A stretch of 64,000 nt of DNA from Macrobrachium rosenbergii (taxonomy: Eukaryota; Arthropoda; Malacostraca; Decapoda; Palaemonidae). Below the pieces are notes generated by a model. That model worked only from the letters and a program-made list of their open reading frames with translations, was not told where the DNA came from and made no database searches. This document shows positions 35,761 through 48,240 of this stretch, in pieces. Every line of letters begins with the position of its first letter. Position 1 is the stretch's first letter. A program made the position numbers and the translations under genes. The stretch covers positions 41,175,739 to 41,239,738 of the forward strand of contig NC_089749.1 in the NCBI RefSeq assembly GCF_040412425.1, written 5' to 3'.

Positions 35761-37915
35761 TCCTCATAAACCCTCATCTGGAAACATAAAAACCCGCCTT
35801 GTCTCAATCCTTTCAATTTACACATCTGAAAAACTAATACATTACAACATTCCAAGAAATTGTGTAGTCGAAAATAAAAAACATTGTTCATGAAGAGGCA
35901 TTTCAGAACAAGGAGGAAAAGAACGTCGAAGAGGGAAGTTCTCAAACAAGGTTCAGAAATGTCTAAAAATAGAACAGATGGCATCAAGAGTTGGACACTA
36001 TCCCTCCAACTCACCACAGTTATATGAATAAAGAAAACAGAATACACAAAACAAACACCAAGATGATAAGTGTTGGGTTTGTGTAAATATGAAAAAATCA
36101 GTAAATGATATATAAAGAGAAAGGCTCCAAAACTTATAAAGGCTAAAATGAGTCAATTGGCTACATAGCACGAATGAGTAACCATATCATTTGTGAGAGA
36201 CAGAAAAACATGTTGAAATGTTTTAATATATCAATACATGCAAAGTATAAACAAAAATTATTAACAATATATTCAAACACAGAAAAGATACTTGAACGGC
36301 AGGACAGAGAAAGAAATGCACGTCTATACCAGACTGCAGCCAACAGAAAATTGTGTAGAACTGAACATACTCCGACTTGGTGGGCTGTACTTTCACCCCT
36401 ACCATCAGTAACTGTTACCATAACCACCTTGTAAAAGTTTAACGGCCGGATTTCTAGCTCACTGAAAGTTATCCCCATATGTAAAGACCGAGGGTTTGTA
36501 TTTGTGCTGGAACAAACCAAATTTGAGAAAATCGCATTTTTGGAGTTAATGTGTTCTGCCTTTTTATGGCAGCACTATAAGTGGTACCACCCTACAAAAA
36601 ATTTAAATCTTATGTTAGTGTCTCATTTGGTATGATAAGTTCTTTTAGTTGATGACAACCACTTCTCAATGCAATACTATCTATCTGCTGTTCTGCCTCT
36701 GCCAAGTGATTAAATAAGAATGGAAATGCAATAATTAGAAAAGAAAAACTGTGCCAAGCATATAGCAAGATGATGGAAAACATTTTTATGGGCAGATGTG
36801 AAGTAAGCAAAGATAATCCAATATATAAATACCACCAGTTCACACTCAAAGGGACAAAATGATCATACTAAATGTAAACAAATATATTTATCTTAAAAAC
36901 AAAACATCAAAATCCCATTCACCCATAGAATTGTACTTTAAAGCTAGGAGATACAGTAGAAACTTGCACTAACAGACTGTATTTCTTTTGGCATAAAGTG
37001 CTTTTTATTTTGGATCATTTTTTAGGCTGATCTGGATAAAATGGCCATGATTAAGCGCTAGTTTAGCACTGCCAGAATTAAGCAAGCATTGGATGCAATG
37101 CTACGTGGCAATGCGTAATGTGGGAGATACAAGGATATTATTAGTGCTGCATATTTACTAAGTTGTCTGTGACGGATCTTTGTCCCGTGCACCTTTGTGA
37201 CTAACTCCTATTCATCTTTGGCATTCCTTATAACTGTGATATTACAATCACTTGACTGCAATTCTTTTATATCTCTTTACAGTAAAGGACAACTTTTACT
37301 GTAAACATGATTTGTGAATACTGTGTACACAAGCTTGTTTTGTGATCAACCTTTGCATTATATCACCAACAATCTTTGCTTACTTTATATCTGGTGAAAT
37401 GCATTTGTTTTTATACAAATACAGACTATCATAGTTTCCTTTTGCTAACCTAACTAATGCTTCCAAGTTTGTTAATGGAGTCTAAAACAAGAAAAAGCCT
37501 AGCTTAGTCACCCATGAAAACTCTCCCTGATAATGGACACTTAGACATTATTGGACATCCCAAGCCGTAATAGACTTCATGACATGAACTCTACTGTGAA
37601 AGTCATGAACTCTACTGTGAAAGTCTACTGTATTCAACAATTATCATGTTATAAAGATAAGTCTCCCAAAAACACAGAACAATATTTTGCTTAACAAACA
37701 AAAAAGTAGAGCTTAGAAAATATATATCTTTAACCACAAGCAACAAAAGCAGTATGCTGTATTTTCTTTTTCTGCAACACCAAAAACGAAAAAATTAAAA
37801 AGTAACTGAATTTCCAACAAAATTAAAATGCTCCCAAAGCTTATGCCATATGTGACTTACAAAATGACAAAGCATGACATAGAAAAATTATAAGAAAGCA
37901 TCTTCAGTGATTTTC
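35761..37915. other. Likely CRYL1 3' UTR and downstream flank; no gene recognised
   Basis: Downstream of the CRYL1 stop on its strand. The first AATAAA on the minus strand is at 37004-37009, about 0.9 kb after the stop, a candidate polyadenylation signal (inference). A 21-bp duplication (CATGAACTCTACTGTGAAAGT) is near 37580-37625. Nothing else was recognised. Confidence 0.4.
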
Positions 37916-37987
37916 TCAGTTGTCCTTCATATCTCTCTTCAATTTGTATAAAGCAATCAGCCTAACATCCCTCCATTCACGGCGCTC
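37916..37987 (-). CDS. CRYL1: CRYL1 (lambda-crystallin / L-gulonate 3-dehydrogenase), last exon
   Basis: Preceded on the minus strand by the acceptor CTTTTACAG. Encodes ERREWRDVRLIALYKLKRD followed by MKDN and a TGA at 37916-37918. This matches the C-terminal helix of CRYL1 proteins, which reads RRQWRDECLMRLAKLK in vertebrates. The exon begins in phase 0, exactly as the previous exon (49100-49242) ends. The intron between them is 11.1 kb and full of transposons. Confidence 0.9.
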   Translation of the reverse strand, partial: ERREWRDVRLIALYKLKRDMKDN

Positions 37988-38644
37988 CTGTAAAAGAGTA
38001 AAGTCAATAAGGATTAACCAAAAAATATGGCCGTTTTTCAAGATTATTTGCATTTATTCCTAGATATACAACCTACAGAGTTTTACAGTAATTCTTCAAT
38101 TATCTGGATCACCCTTATCCAGAACTCAACATTATCCAACACACCTGGACTAGGGACTAAGGCACCAGGTATATGACACATAAATTTCAAAAACATTTTT
38201 AAAAACCACTCTCTCGTGATTGGCAATGCTGTGCAGCCTCGGGAAAATGTTGATAACACTGCTTAAACTCAAACAGACTGACAAAGGGTTTTGAGGGGTG
38301 GGAGAGGCCTCAAAAAGTTTCCAAGGTGGGGGGTGCACTGTAGGCCTGGGTGCCATGGGAGAAGAAGGGCAGTAGGGCTGTGTAGAGGAACTCACTCAGA
38401 GAAAGGGTTGCTTTGGGAGGTGGGTGGAGCTGGGGAGCAGTTACCCTGGCTGGGAGGGGGTGGGGATGCAGTGTTGGATGGGTGAAGAGGGCTAGGAAGA
38501 CATCTGACTTGATTGAGCTTTTGTGTTGTTACGTTTATGGTTTTTTATTTAAATTTTATGCTATTTTCATTTGTATTTTTACTATATTTTCTAATTTTTT
38601 TTATTTTTACAACCCAAAACATAAACACAATCATGTGCATAGAG

Positions 38645-38647
<3 letters not shown>

Positions 38648-38735
<88 letters not shown>
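38648..38735 (+). repeat. (GA)n microsatellite
   Basis: 88 bp of pure GA, in the CRYL1 intron. Confidence 0.97.
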
Positions 38736-38739
<4 letters not shown>

Positions 38740-39174
38740 CCAGTGATAAAATATTCTCTCATGTACAGTACTGTTATATGTGTGAAAATCATACTTAGTC
38801 AACTAAACTTGAAATGAAATACTGTACAGTAAATCAAGCACACTAAAAAAGAAAAATGGCATACTTAATACCGCACTGAGAAAAACACACAAATGCACAA
38901 ACCATGTAGAGACAGTAACATTAACATTGAGGAAATGTTACATGAAGATGTAAACCCACACACAGGCATGCAAGTAAAGCTTCTGTGAAACTATGAGGGA
39001 ACATGACAAATCATTAATTCCAGTATAACAGAAAATGGTCAACTACTTCTTGGTAGCGTTCTTAAAACAAATTTGCTTTGGTCAGTCATCATTGAGAAAT
39101 GCCATATGTACTAAAGATGTAAATTCAAGGTGTTTCACACAAACAGTTTCCATGATAGTCTTTACCTACCAAAC

Positions 39175-39475
39175 GAATTTCATTTTCGGCAGACTGTACT
39201 AGGCTAGGGTTTCAAACAAGATTACCAAACTTATGGCTTACGTAACAATTCATAACCATCTCTTATACTGCAATTAACAGCCATTTACCAAAGAAATGAC
39301 ATAAACAACATCGAGCCTAAAATAGACAAATGAATCAGGAAACAGGTGTTTTGCAATTTGGGGGGATTTTAGTTCAACAAAGTGCAGTATGTTAGTTTCC
39401 TTTTCTATAACCATTCTACATTTACGTACAAAAATAAAAATAATAATTCCAGAAATACATCCAATCCTTTTAGGA
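39175..39475. repeat. Dispersed repeat, copy 1
   Basis: About 300 bp related in direct orientation to 50035-50345 (shared words include TTTCAAACAAGA, ACCAAACTTATGG and GACATAAACAACATC). Unidentified family; no coding capacity. Confidence 0.8.
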
Positions 39476-39569
39476 ACATCTGAAAGTGAAGAAAGGAGGA
39501 GGAACAAGAAATGCAGTTTTTGCCCTTTGACTGATGATGGAAAAACACCAGGAAAAGCAAAAAGGACTG

Positions 39570-40665
39570 CACATACTATTCATGGATCTGGAAAAGGCAT
39601 ATGATAAAGTTGCATACCAAGAGGTTTGGAGGTGCATGCGAGCAAAGGGAACACTGGAGAAGTATGTGAGGTTGGTCCAAGATAGGTATGGTGAAAAACA
39701 CAGGTAGAAGCAGTGTCAGGTTAACTGAATGGATACCAGTAAGAGTTGGTTTACATCAGGGATCTGCTTCAAGTCCAGATCTTTTTGACCTGATTATGGA
39801 TGTCTTATCTCAGGGAATAAGAGATCAATCCCACCTGGTGCAAGCTGTTTGTTAATGATATTGTGATATGCAGCACCAACAGAGGGGCAGTGGAATCAAA
39901 ACTAGAGTAATGGAGGAAGATAGTACTGGAAGACAGAGGATTAAAGATCAGCAGAAAGAAGACTGAATACTTAAGTTCAATGCGGATCAAGACTCTCAGA
40001 TTAGTATGGAAGGGACAAGGTTAAACTGAGTACAAAAATTTAGGTATCTTGGTTCAAAAGCAGTGAGTGATGGAAATTTGGATGAAGAAATAACACAGTG
40101 CAAGCTGGATAGAAAAATTGTAGAAAGATGTCAGGTGTCTTGTGTGACCGCAGAATCAACATAAAGGTTAAAGGAAGAGTGCATAAGACAGTAGTTAGAC
40201 CAGCTTCGATATATGGAGCTGAAACATGGCCAGTAAAGAGAAGGCAAGAGAAGAAATTGGATGCAGTAGAGATGAAAATGCATAGGTGGACATATGGAGT
40301 GACAAAAATGGACAGGATCAAGAATGAAAGAATAATACAAAACTACTAAAGTCATAGAACTATCAAAGAAGGCCAAGGAGAGAAGTCTGCAGTGGTATGG
40401 CCATGTGATGAGAAGGGATGAGATATATGTAGGGAGGAGAGTGATACGGATGGAGGTGCCTGGTGGGAGAGCAAGAGGAAGACCAAAGCGAAGTTGGATG
40501 GTTGTTGTTAAAGAAGATTTGAGAGACAAACAATTGTCAAGGGGCAATGTGTTTCACTGAGCCAGGTGGAGGAAAACTGTCAGAAACATCAACACCACAC
40601 AGAAGTGGAAAAAGATGCTGAGAAAGAAGATAGGCTACAGTATATGTACCTCCCAGCTTAAATGT
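39570..40665 (+). pseudogene. RTE-like LINE, reverse transcriptase C-terminal part
   Basis: Reads FMDLEKAYDKV, RVGLHQGSASSPDLFDLIMD, then KLFVNDIVICST where the catalytic box FADD should be, so the first Asp is lost. Downstream: GVLCDRRINIKVKGRVHKTV, RPASIYGAETW, GVTKMDRIKNE, then LQWYGHVMRRDE and GRARGRPKRSW at the C terminus, the diagnostic order of RTE-group LINEs. Several stops and frameshifts. The 5' part (endonuclease, RT fingers) is absent, as in a 5'-truncated insertion. It lies antisense to CRYL1. Confidence 0.88.
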
Positions 40666-40834
40666 ATGTAAAATATTATGCCAAAGAACTTTGCTGTCTG
40701 ATATATGGGTGAATGATGATGTCTAAACTTACATAAATTTCTGTTTTTCCACATTTTTATACATCATAACTGTATTGTTTTTTCCTCTAGAGAACTATAA
40801 ACCTACTAAGGAGGCTCATGTGTCTGTTTTTACT

Positions 40835-41985
40835 GTGGCATTACTGATGATACATTCAGCATGCCTCATATTCGATGCTATGTAGTATATAGCAAAGTCA
40901 TCCATGTAAATATTATTTTTATTTTAACTAGTACTGCTTAAGTCCAGAGTGCTAATAAGAACAATTCCATGTGGAACTCCATTTTCAAGTGAGAAAGCAC
41001 CATTATTTCATACTTGAAAGATATTGTCTGTAAGAAAGTTTTTCAACATAAACTCGTTGGTGACCATTTACTAGATCATTTTTTGTAATTCTTGTAAAAC
41101 TTATTATCTACAAGTGGTATATGCTTTCAAGATATCAGCAAAAACAGCTACTGTGATTTGTTTAACTTCAAATCCTATACAGATGTGCTCTTCCACATGG
41201 GCTAGTGAATCTAGAGTAGATCTTTCATGCTGTGATCCACACTGGGTAGACATCATCATCTTATTTTCTTATTATGTGCCAAACGAGTAGTGAATTTACC
41301 ATTTTCTCTAACAATCTGCATAAACAACTTTTTAGGGAAATTGAATTGTAAGTATTTACATTACTTGGGTCTTCTCCTGGTTTAGATATCAAAATAATTA
41401 TGACATTATGCCATTCTAAAGGAAAAATTCTGATCCACAAAAATAGATCTTTATAATTTGGAAGGGCATATTCTAATATATATCATCTGTCATTTAAAAA
41501 TGTGGGTTTGATTCAGATCTAGTTTTTATCTTACAAAAATGTTCATCTAGATTTTTGTTGCCCTTACGTTGGCAAATTTTCTCTAATGTTACTTAGTTCT
41601 TCAGGGTCAAGAATCATTTCCATCATTTTTGACGACCATTTCATCCGTTTTCTTGAATTTTTGCCATAATTTTTGTATAGGCTTATTGGTGGAAACGTCT
41701 CATACATAGTCTCCATGATACTATTCCTTCTTGCACAATTTTTCTAAACTTTGAAAAGTTTGTATATTGGACTTAGTGTACCATTTCTATCAATATTATA
41801 ATAATTGTTAATGTCTGCTTGAAAATGTTGTGACTTATCAGTTTTGTTGAACTTTTTGTTTAGATTGCCTAATCTTTTTCCAGATGAAAGTTTTTGTTTC
41901 ATTAATTCTGTATCAGTATTAAACCAACCTGGTACTTTGTTTGTCAGAATGTGGTTTGGAATGGGGTATGGGTTAATCTGTGGTA
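40835..41985 (-). pseudogene. I-like LINE fragment: EN-RT linker and RT
   Basis: Colinear and similar to LINE-A from about 5760 to 7080. On the minus strand the stretch near 41880-41960 corresponds to the LINE-A segment PWWSNKLTELINIKH. The part near 40870-40920 corresponds to the YMDD region (here the sequence supports YMDDFAIYY), and GVPHGIVLISTL-like sequence lies near 40960. Many stops. Ends abruptly at the DIRS-like terminus at 41999. Confidence 0.75.
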
Positions 41986-41998
41986 TTTGTGATAAAAA

Positions 41999-42900
41999 GG
42001 ATTTTGACGAAGGAAAAATCTATTTCTGGGGAGGGGCCCGTGTCACCCAGTGAAATAATCCATTCAGCACTTATTTCTAGGTAATTCCGTTGCTAGATAC
42101 CAGAGAAAAGCTAAATGTAAAGCTGGGGTTACTACCCCAAGAGCGAGCTCCAAGAAATGGAGTCGTATATGGTAAAGGGTGAGAATGTCACAACCACGGG
42201 ACCCTGCCCTATAAAGATTCCCAATGTCAAAAGTCCCAACGAGAGAGGTGCCGATACAAGCCCATGCACTACCCGCGGACTGTACACAAGGCAACACTAG
42301 CCGCATTCCATGTTAGCACCCACCCCACTAGAATGATGTTTATCATGGGAGGGAGAGAATGAAAACGTGTGGGTCACCGGGTGACACGGGCCCCTCCCCA
42401 GAAATAGATTTTTCCTTTGTCAAAATCCTTTTTCTGAGCTTGGCCCCGTGTCACCCGGTGAAATTCCATTACTAACTCGAATTTCTAGGTATAAATATGC
42501 TAAATATACCAGAGAAAAAGCTTTCAGGAATGCTGGAGTTACTACCCCCAGATCGTCTTCTAATGAAGACGCTCGGTATAACCAAGGGTGAGTGAAGGAA
42601 TCACAACCACAGAGCCGCACTCTATAGACATCCCTATGTCAATATCCCCGAGAAGAGTGAGGGGCCGTACCAGCGCCCACGCTCCCCAGCCCGCCACGCG
42701 GCAACTCCAGAGCCATCTGAACTCATTCCATTCCAGACTAGCACCATCCCCAGGCTTGGCATGAGCCAGTAGGGGGGGCGAACCTGTACCTCAAAATATT
42801 CTAGGGGGTCACCAGGTGACAGGGCCTCCTCAGAAATAGATTTTTCCTTTGTCAAAATCCCTTTTCTGAGCTCGGCCCGTGTCACCCGGTGAAATAGTGT
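41999..42900. repeat. DIRS-like terminal structures in series
   Basis: 41999-42049 (starts GGATTTTGACGAAGG and includes GGAGGGGCCCGTGTCACCC) is inverted at 42379-42428. The following 42429-42860 is a related unit of about 430 bp ending in another copy of the same arm (42806-42860), and a third start begins at 42861. The arm resembles that of DIRS-1 at 24166 (TTTTGACG, AGGAAAAA, CTATTT in the same order). Interpreted as 3' terminal repeat plus internal complementary region, partly duplicated. Confidence 0.7.
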
Positions 42901-44514
42901 CAGAGAATCATGCCAAGACTGCAAAGCTATAACAGAATACAAAAGGTAACTGGAAAGACACACATGCTATGGAAAAATAGATTTAATAAAAATATCTCAA
43001 CAATGAAAATTGGGCTTAACTATAGGTAAATACTGGTGACATAATACACCTCACATCAAAAGGGTACAATGAAATAGCAAACTTAACCTATGAACAAGGT
43101 AGAAACACTAACATATAGTACAATAGGGGAAAATAAAAAGGCCCCTATAATTCATTAGAATAACCAGTAATTACAAACTTAAACCTAAAAGCAGTGAGAT
43201 ACAATTGAAAGACAAAAATATATGTGGTACATGCAAAATAAAAACCGCTTCAGTACCTCTGACTAAATCTAAATCCACAACATATCAAATCCAAATCACA
43301 AGACAAGCAATAATCAGGTATAACAGTATCGAGTATGAGGAGCAAGGCAGCGAGGCATGATCGATCCAGAAAGGCAGGTAGAGAAATAAATGAGGCAGGC
43401 GGGCGGGGAAGGAAAAGGATAAGGATAATTAAAATGAGGAGATGACACTCCCACAGCCACCGCAGAAAATTTCATGGCTTCGAGTGATTTAAATAGTGGG
43501 TTAAACGCTAGAGGTGATTTCTATCCCATATACTCGGTAAGTTAAGCAAAATTCATATAATGAAAATAGATAGTAAAGGTAGCCACTGCACGTTAGAGTT
43601 CTCAACGGAGACGATGTGCCCAGCCACTAGCGAAGATGAGGGCCCACTTAGGGATCCTGCCAGACAGATGCCATGCTCCTTCTGACAGTCTGGCAAAACC
43701 TGGATAAGGGGATACCAGGCCGGAAGGGAAGAAATGCCCTTCCACCAACCTCCATGTGCCCACACCCCCGATAGGAGGGTGCCTTCATGCTGGGAAGCAA
43801 AAGGGTTAGGCGCCAAGGTTCCCAGACTGGAGGGGAAAAGAGGTGGAGGTGTCCGAACGATAGAATTCGAACGGAGCAGGATTTAACAGGTGATCCATTG
43901 ACAATGAGTCTTGAGATTAATCTCTTGGGATTTAAGCTCCTGGGAAAGGGAAGGCACGGACTATGAGGTAGATAGACAGTTTGATAGGTTGACAATGACC
44001 CTCAAATCGAGCTCCTTATAAGGAGACCCGTAAAAAGAGTCTTCAACAAAGGAAGGAGGGGGTAACCACCTTGCTTTGCTTGGGCCGTGTCCCTTTCCAG
44101 AAGACGAGGCCAAACTCGTGACGGCACCGGATTAGAGATCCGAGACATCCTCGAGGGTGCCCCGGAGCGGGTCTTCTTGGTTTAAAAAGGTTCTTTTAAC
44201 TGATTTCACCTTAGGGACGGTAGACCAGGAACCGTCGAAAAGGGATGAGAAGCTAACAATCCCCTAAAGGAAAAGTTTGCCTCACCTAATTCCGAGCTAA
44301 GCGGAAAAAGGTTTGCCTCAATTATTCTCGCACCTACTTATCGCTCCGGGATGATGTTCACAGGTTCGAGAACGGGACAGAAGGCCGCAACGTCTTCAGA
44401 AAACTCTCTGTAAACAGTTAACTTGAAGCAAAGAGTTACGAGACTTACGGCCGGCCTCCAGGAGGGGAAAAATTAGGACCCCAAACACCGGAGGAGCAAC
44501 TATTAATAAGTCAT
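42901..44514. other. Moderately GC-rich intron sequence, no gene recognised
   Basis: A minus-strand frame of 115 residues (43648-43995) did not match a known family. Its composition fits the body of a decayed element following the DIRS-like ends at 41999, but no RT, RNase H or recombinase motif was seen. Confidence 0.45.
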
Positions 44515-45215
44515 ATGAGACGGAGTTTGGCGAAGGAAAAACCGATAGGTGTATATGAAACCTACCGATTTATCGAGAATCTCACCCAGAGACGGAGTTT
44601 GGCAGAGGAAATCGATAGGCGTATATGAAACCTACCGATCCACCGAGAATCTCGCCGGAGAGAGCCCAAAACACCAAAGAGCAACTATTAAAAAAGCCAC
44701 ATGAGGGCGGAGAACCGATAGGTTTATATGAAACCTACCGATTTATCGAGAATCTCGCCGGAGACGGAGTTTGGCGGAGGGAAATCGATAGGCGTATATG
44801 TGAAACCTACCGATTTATCACCGAAAGAGCGACTATTAATAAGCCACATGAGCGGAGCTTGGCGGAGGTAAAACCGACAGGTGTATATGAAACCTACGGA
44901 TTCATCAGGTAGCCTGCTCGGGAGAGCATAGCGCATAACGCAACCTGCTGGGTGCCAAACGACTAATAATAAGCCAAATGAGGCAGCGTTTGGCGGAGAT
45001 AAAACCGACTGGTGTAAATAAAACCTACGGATTCATCAAGTAGCCTGCTTGGAGAGAGCATAGCGTACTTTACAACCTTCCGAGCCAAGAATAAGTCACA
45101 TGAGGCGGAGTTTGGCGGAGACGAAACCGACAGGTATATATAAAACCTACGGGTTCATCAAGAAGTCTGCTCGGGGAGAGCATAGCGTACTTCATAAACT
45201 TCCGTGCCAAACTAT
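44515..45215. repeat. Stem-loop minisatellite, 7 copies
   Basis: A core of about 30 bp with AACCGATAGG, a GTATATGA-like loop and AACCTACCGATT recurs near 44540, 44605, 44712, 44785, 44870, 45001 and 45123. Each core can form a stem of about 10 bp. Between cores come variants of GAATCTCGCCGGAGA, CGGAGTTTGGCGGAG and AGAGCATAGCGTA. Spacing is irregular (65-130 bp). Not a CRISPR: the spacers are themselves repetitive. Confidence 0.85.
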
Positions 45216-46924
45216 AAATTCTCCAAAACAGACTGCGCACCGGAATGGGAACTATAGACTCCGTGATCGCTGGCTTGTTGCAGGATAGCGGAGCATTCCT
45301 GCACTCAACAAAACCAGCTGAAAATGTATGAGAAATGGGCATGCTGGAACGGATGCCGGAGCAGAGTACCGTAGCAGCGACTTAGCCTAGTCAGACCAGG
45401 AAAACCCCCGGAGAAAACCGGAGAGAAAACCGGGCTAACAGGACAAAACTCATAGACATAAAAACAGAGTCAACGGAACATTCCGAAGCGATCATGTTTG
45501 AACAATATGTGAAGGAAACAAACAAAGTGGGAAGGTTATGAACTGTTCGGAAGTAGGAGCACTCAGAGCCAAGAGAGGAAAACCCCGTAGGAGGATATCC
45601 TGAACGGCGTGATAGCGGTGGGGAATAAACGCGACCGCTAAACACTAAAATCGCGCGAGCAGTAAGCAAGGAGAGCGCCCAACAAGATAACGAAACACCG
45701 AACAGGTAGTAGCAAAATGGAGGGGGAACGCCAGTAAATGAAACAGAAGACAGTTAGGTGGAAAACGCTAACTGGCCTTGTATGAGATCCCAACAGTGAG
45801 GTGCGAACATGTACGAAGCACCACGAAGGGAAACAGTCGGCGTAAAAAGGAAGGGGGAAGGATAGGCCAGGAGGTTGGTAACCCAAAGTAGCGACCAGGG
45901 TGGGACAGCACTCCCGGGCGCCCAGAGATTCTCATAGATCCCCTCGCTATATTTTGTAATAAAATTATTAATTTCACTGTGATCTTTTAGATTTTCAAAG
46001 AGAGGGCTCTGTCATGTGCATAAGTGATATATTTCCCAGTCAACTTCATGAATATTCTAATAACGAAAATGTTTAGCCAGGTCATTTTGTAAACTTGAAA
46101 TTAAAATTAGAAAATGATCACTCTTGCAAGTTTCTTACACCTTCCTCACACGTGAGTCACCTCCATCTCCTCTCTAATGTCCACAGACAAAGCACACATC
46201 CAAGAAGGGCCTGGAATAGGAGCGATGAAGCAATGTAGGCAAAACACAACTCTCAGCTACTGCTTCCCAAGGCAAAACAAACAAAAAAATTGGGCCTTAA
46301 TATGCTGTTTCTGGGTTAGATGGCTTGGCCTTCATCAAAGGTTCTATCAAAGTGAACAAAGAGGGCTTATCATGAATGTCCAATTTATGGAACATGGCCT
46401 TCAACAATTCCTTTGTTCCCTGAAGTTTGTCTCTGGAGTGCAGAAGCAGGTTGAAGAACCAAGAGCCAATACAGACAAGAGGAGATTACCAAACCTAAGA
46501 ATGCTTCAAACACTCAAGTTGGTGCTCCTAAACGTGCTCTATCCTACACACTGTGGAGGGGGTAGGGTAGCTTCTACAATAGGTCAAGGGATAGAGGCTA
46601 TAGCAGGCATGGATATGTGAAAAGGAAATCTCAGCAGAGTATTGTCTCATGAGACACCATAGATACCCTTGTCACCTTCCTCCATTTAAAACCATATCTC
46701 TCCCACGGGAAAGGAGACCAAGAAGCACAGTCAGTTCAAGTCGGAAACCTTAAACACTTTTGGCCTCTGCATGCCAAACATAAAAATTAAGGGTCAGTGG
46801 TGGATGTAATCTATCAGAAAAAGGGCATCTGAATTGATCACCCTTACAAGGAGAAAATAATTCTGTCACCATCATTCCCAACACAAACTACCAACTAATC
46901 ACAAATTACCAACTAATGCATATC
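45216..46924. other. No recognised gene
   Basis: 45216-45960 is GC-richer and continues the unidentified element. A plus-strand frame of 147 residues at 46177-46620 looks protein-like in part (PNLRMLQTLKLVLLNVLYP) but was not recognised. It may be the upstream part of the LINE that follows. Confidence 0.4.
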
Positions 46925-48240
46925 TGCAGACTACAGTAACTACAGACCAATTTCTGTTCTCCCTGTGCTCTCCATAGTTGCTGAAAAACTTATTTTCAAG
47001 CCACTATTTATGTATGTAGAATCTAAAGGATTATTAGCTGACAGTCAATACATGAATACAGGAAGTAGTTAGGTGCCTGTGATGCTCTTTTAGACTTGAT
47101 CACCATTTGCGAGGGAACCTTGATAAGGGTTTTGAGTGCAGAGTAATCCAAATAGATTTTAGTCCTATTTTCGTTTTAGTAAATCACAAGGCACTTACTT
47201 TATAAACTTCAAAGTCTTGGAGTGGGTAGGTATGTTCTAGGATTACTTAAAGATTTCCTTACAGGTAGGCAGCAGCAAGCTGCTGTGGACAGGATCTTCA
47301 GTGAACCAAGACCTATTGTGTCTGGAGTTCCCCAGGGCAGTGTTCTTGGTCCACTGTTATTTTTAGTGTATACAAGTGATATGGTTGTTGGCCTGGTAAG
47401 CAAGATTGTTCAATATGACAATGATGCAACACTTGTGGTTGTAGTAAAGTCTCCACTTATGAGAAATAAAGCTGCCCTCAGCCTCAATCGGAACATGGGC
47501 CAGATCAGGGAATGGTGTAGTCGGTGGGGTATGAGGTTGAACTCCACTAAAACGAAAATACTACTGATTAGCAGACCCTCATGCAGATTTCCAATCCCAT
47601 CCTCCCCTTCAGGTGGATGGAACTTTGCTGACTGAGGATTGAGTCTGAAGCTTTAACTATTCTAGATGTAACTTTTGACTTGCATCGAACTTTTGAGAAA
47701 CATTTGATAAAAGTTTCAGCAAATGCTGCACGAAAGTTAGGTATTGTTTTTAAGGCCTCGTATACAATATTTATAACAGTGATAAAATCAATGCAACCTG
47801 TTTTAAATCACTTGTAGTCCCTTTACTGGAATACTGTTCTCTGGTGTGGATGTCTGTTTCTGCCAGAGATTTATATCTTTTAGATAGAGTGGTTCCTGGT
47901 GGTAAGTTTCTGTTTCCTAGTAGTAGCAGTTACGACTTGGACCATCAACAGATGGTCTCTTGTTTGTCATTTTTTCATAAGTTACGTTTCAACAGAGATC
48001 TTACACATTCACAACTGATCCCTGATCCCCTTCAACTGCTGAGAACAACCAGATTCGCTGAACAGCAGCACCAACATGCAGTAAATGTGTCTTGCTGTCG
48101 AACTTCTCGGTTCCAGAGGTCCTATATTCCTCACTGTTGTAACAGCCTCCCAAATGGTGTCATGCAATTGAAACTTCAGAAGTTCAAGCAAAAATGCAAT
48201 GCATTACTCCCCTAATACTATTCTTCTTGCATTTTAATTA
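46925..48240 (+). pseudogene. CR1/Jockey-group LINE, RT and C-terminal part
   Basis: Starts NYRPISVLPVLSIVAEKLI, then VGRYVLGLLKDFLTGRQQ, VSGVPQGSVLGPLLFLVYTS (47222-47635) and KIVQYDNDATLV, where the catalytic box should be YADD. It goes on with MRLNSTKTKILLIS, VPLLEYCSPVW-like sequence, ARDLYLLDRVV (about 47860) and a C-terminal block with FQRSYIPHCCNSLPNGV ending near 48215. Several frameshifts. AATAATAATAATAA repeats follow near 48430, as is common at such LINE 3' ends. Antisense to CRYL1. Confidence 0.85.

Noticed and set aside
38086..38150. Possible pogo/Tigger end (CAGTAATTCTTCAATTATC)
   Set aside because: No matching inverted end was found within several kb.
44515..45215. Possible CRISPR-like or tRNA-like array
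   Set aside because: Irregular spacing, repetitive intervals, no tRNA fold or cas genes.
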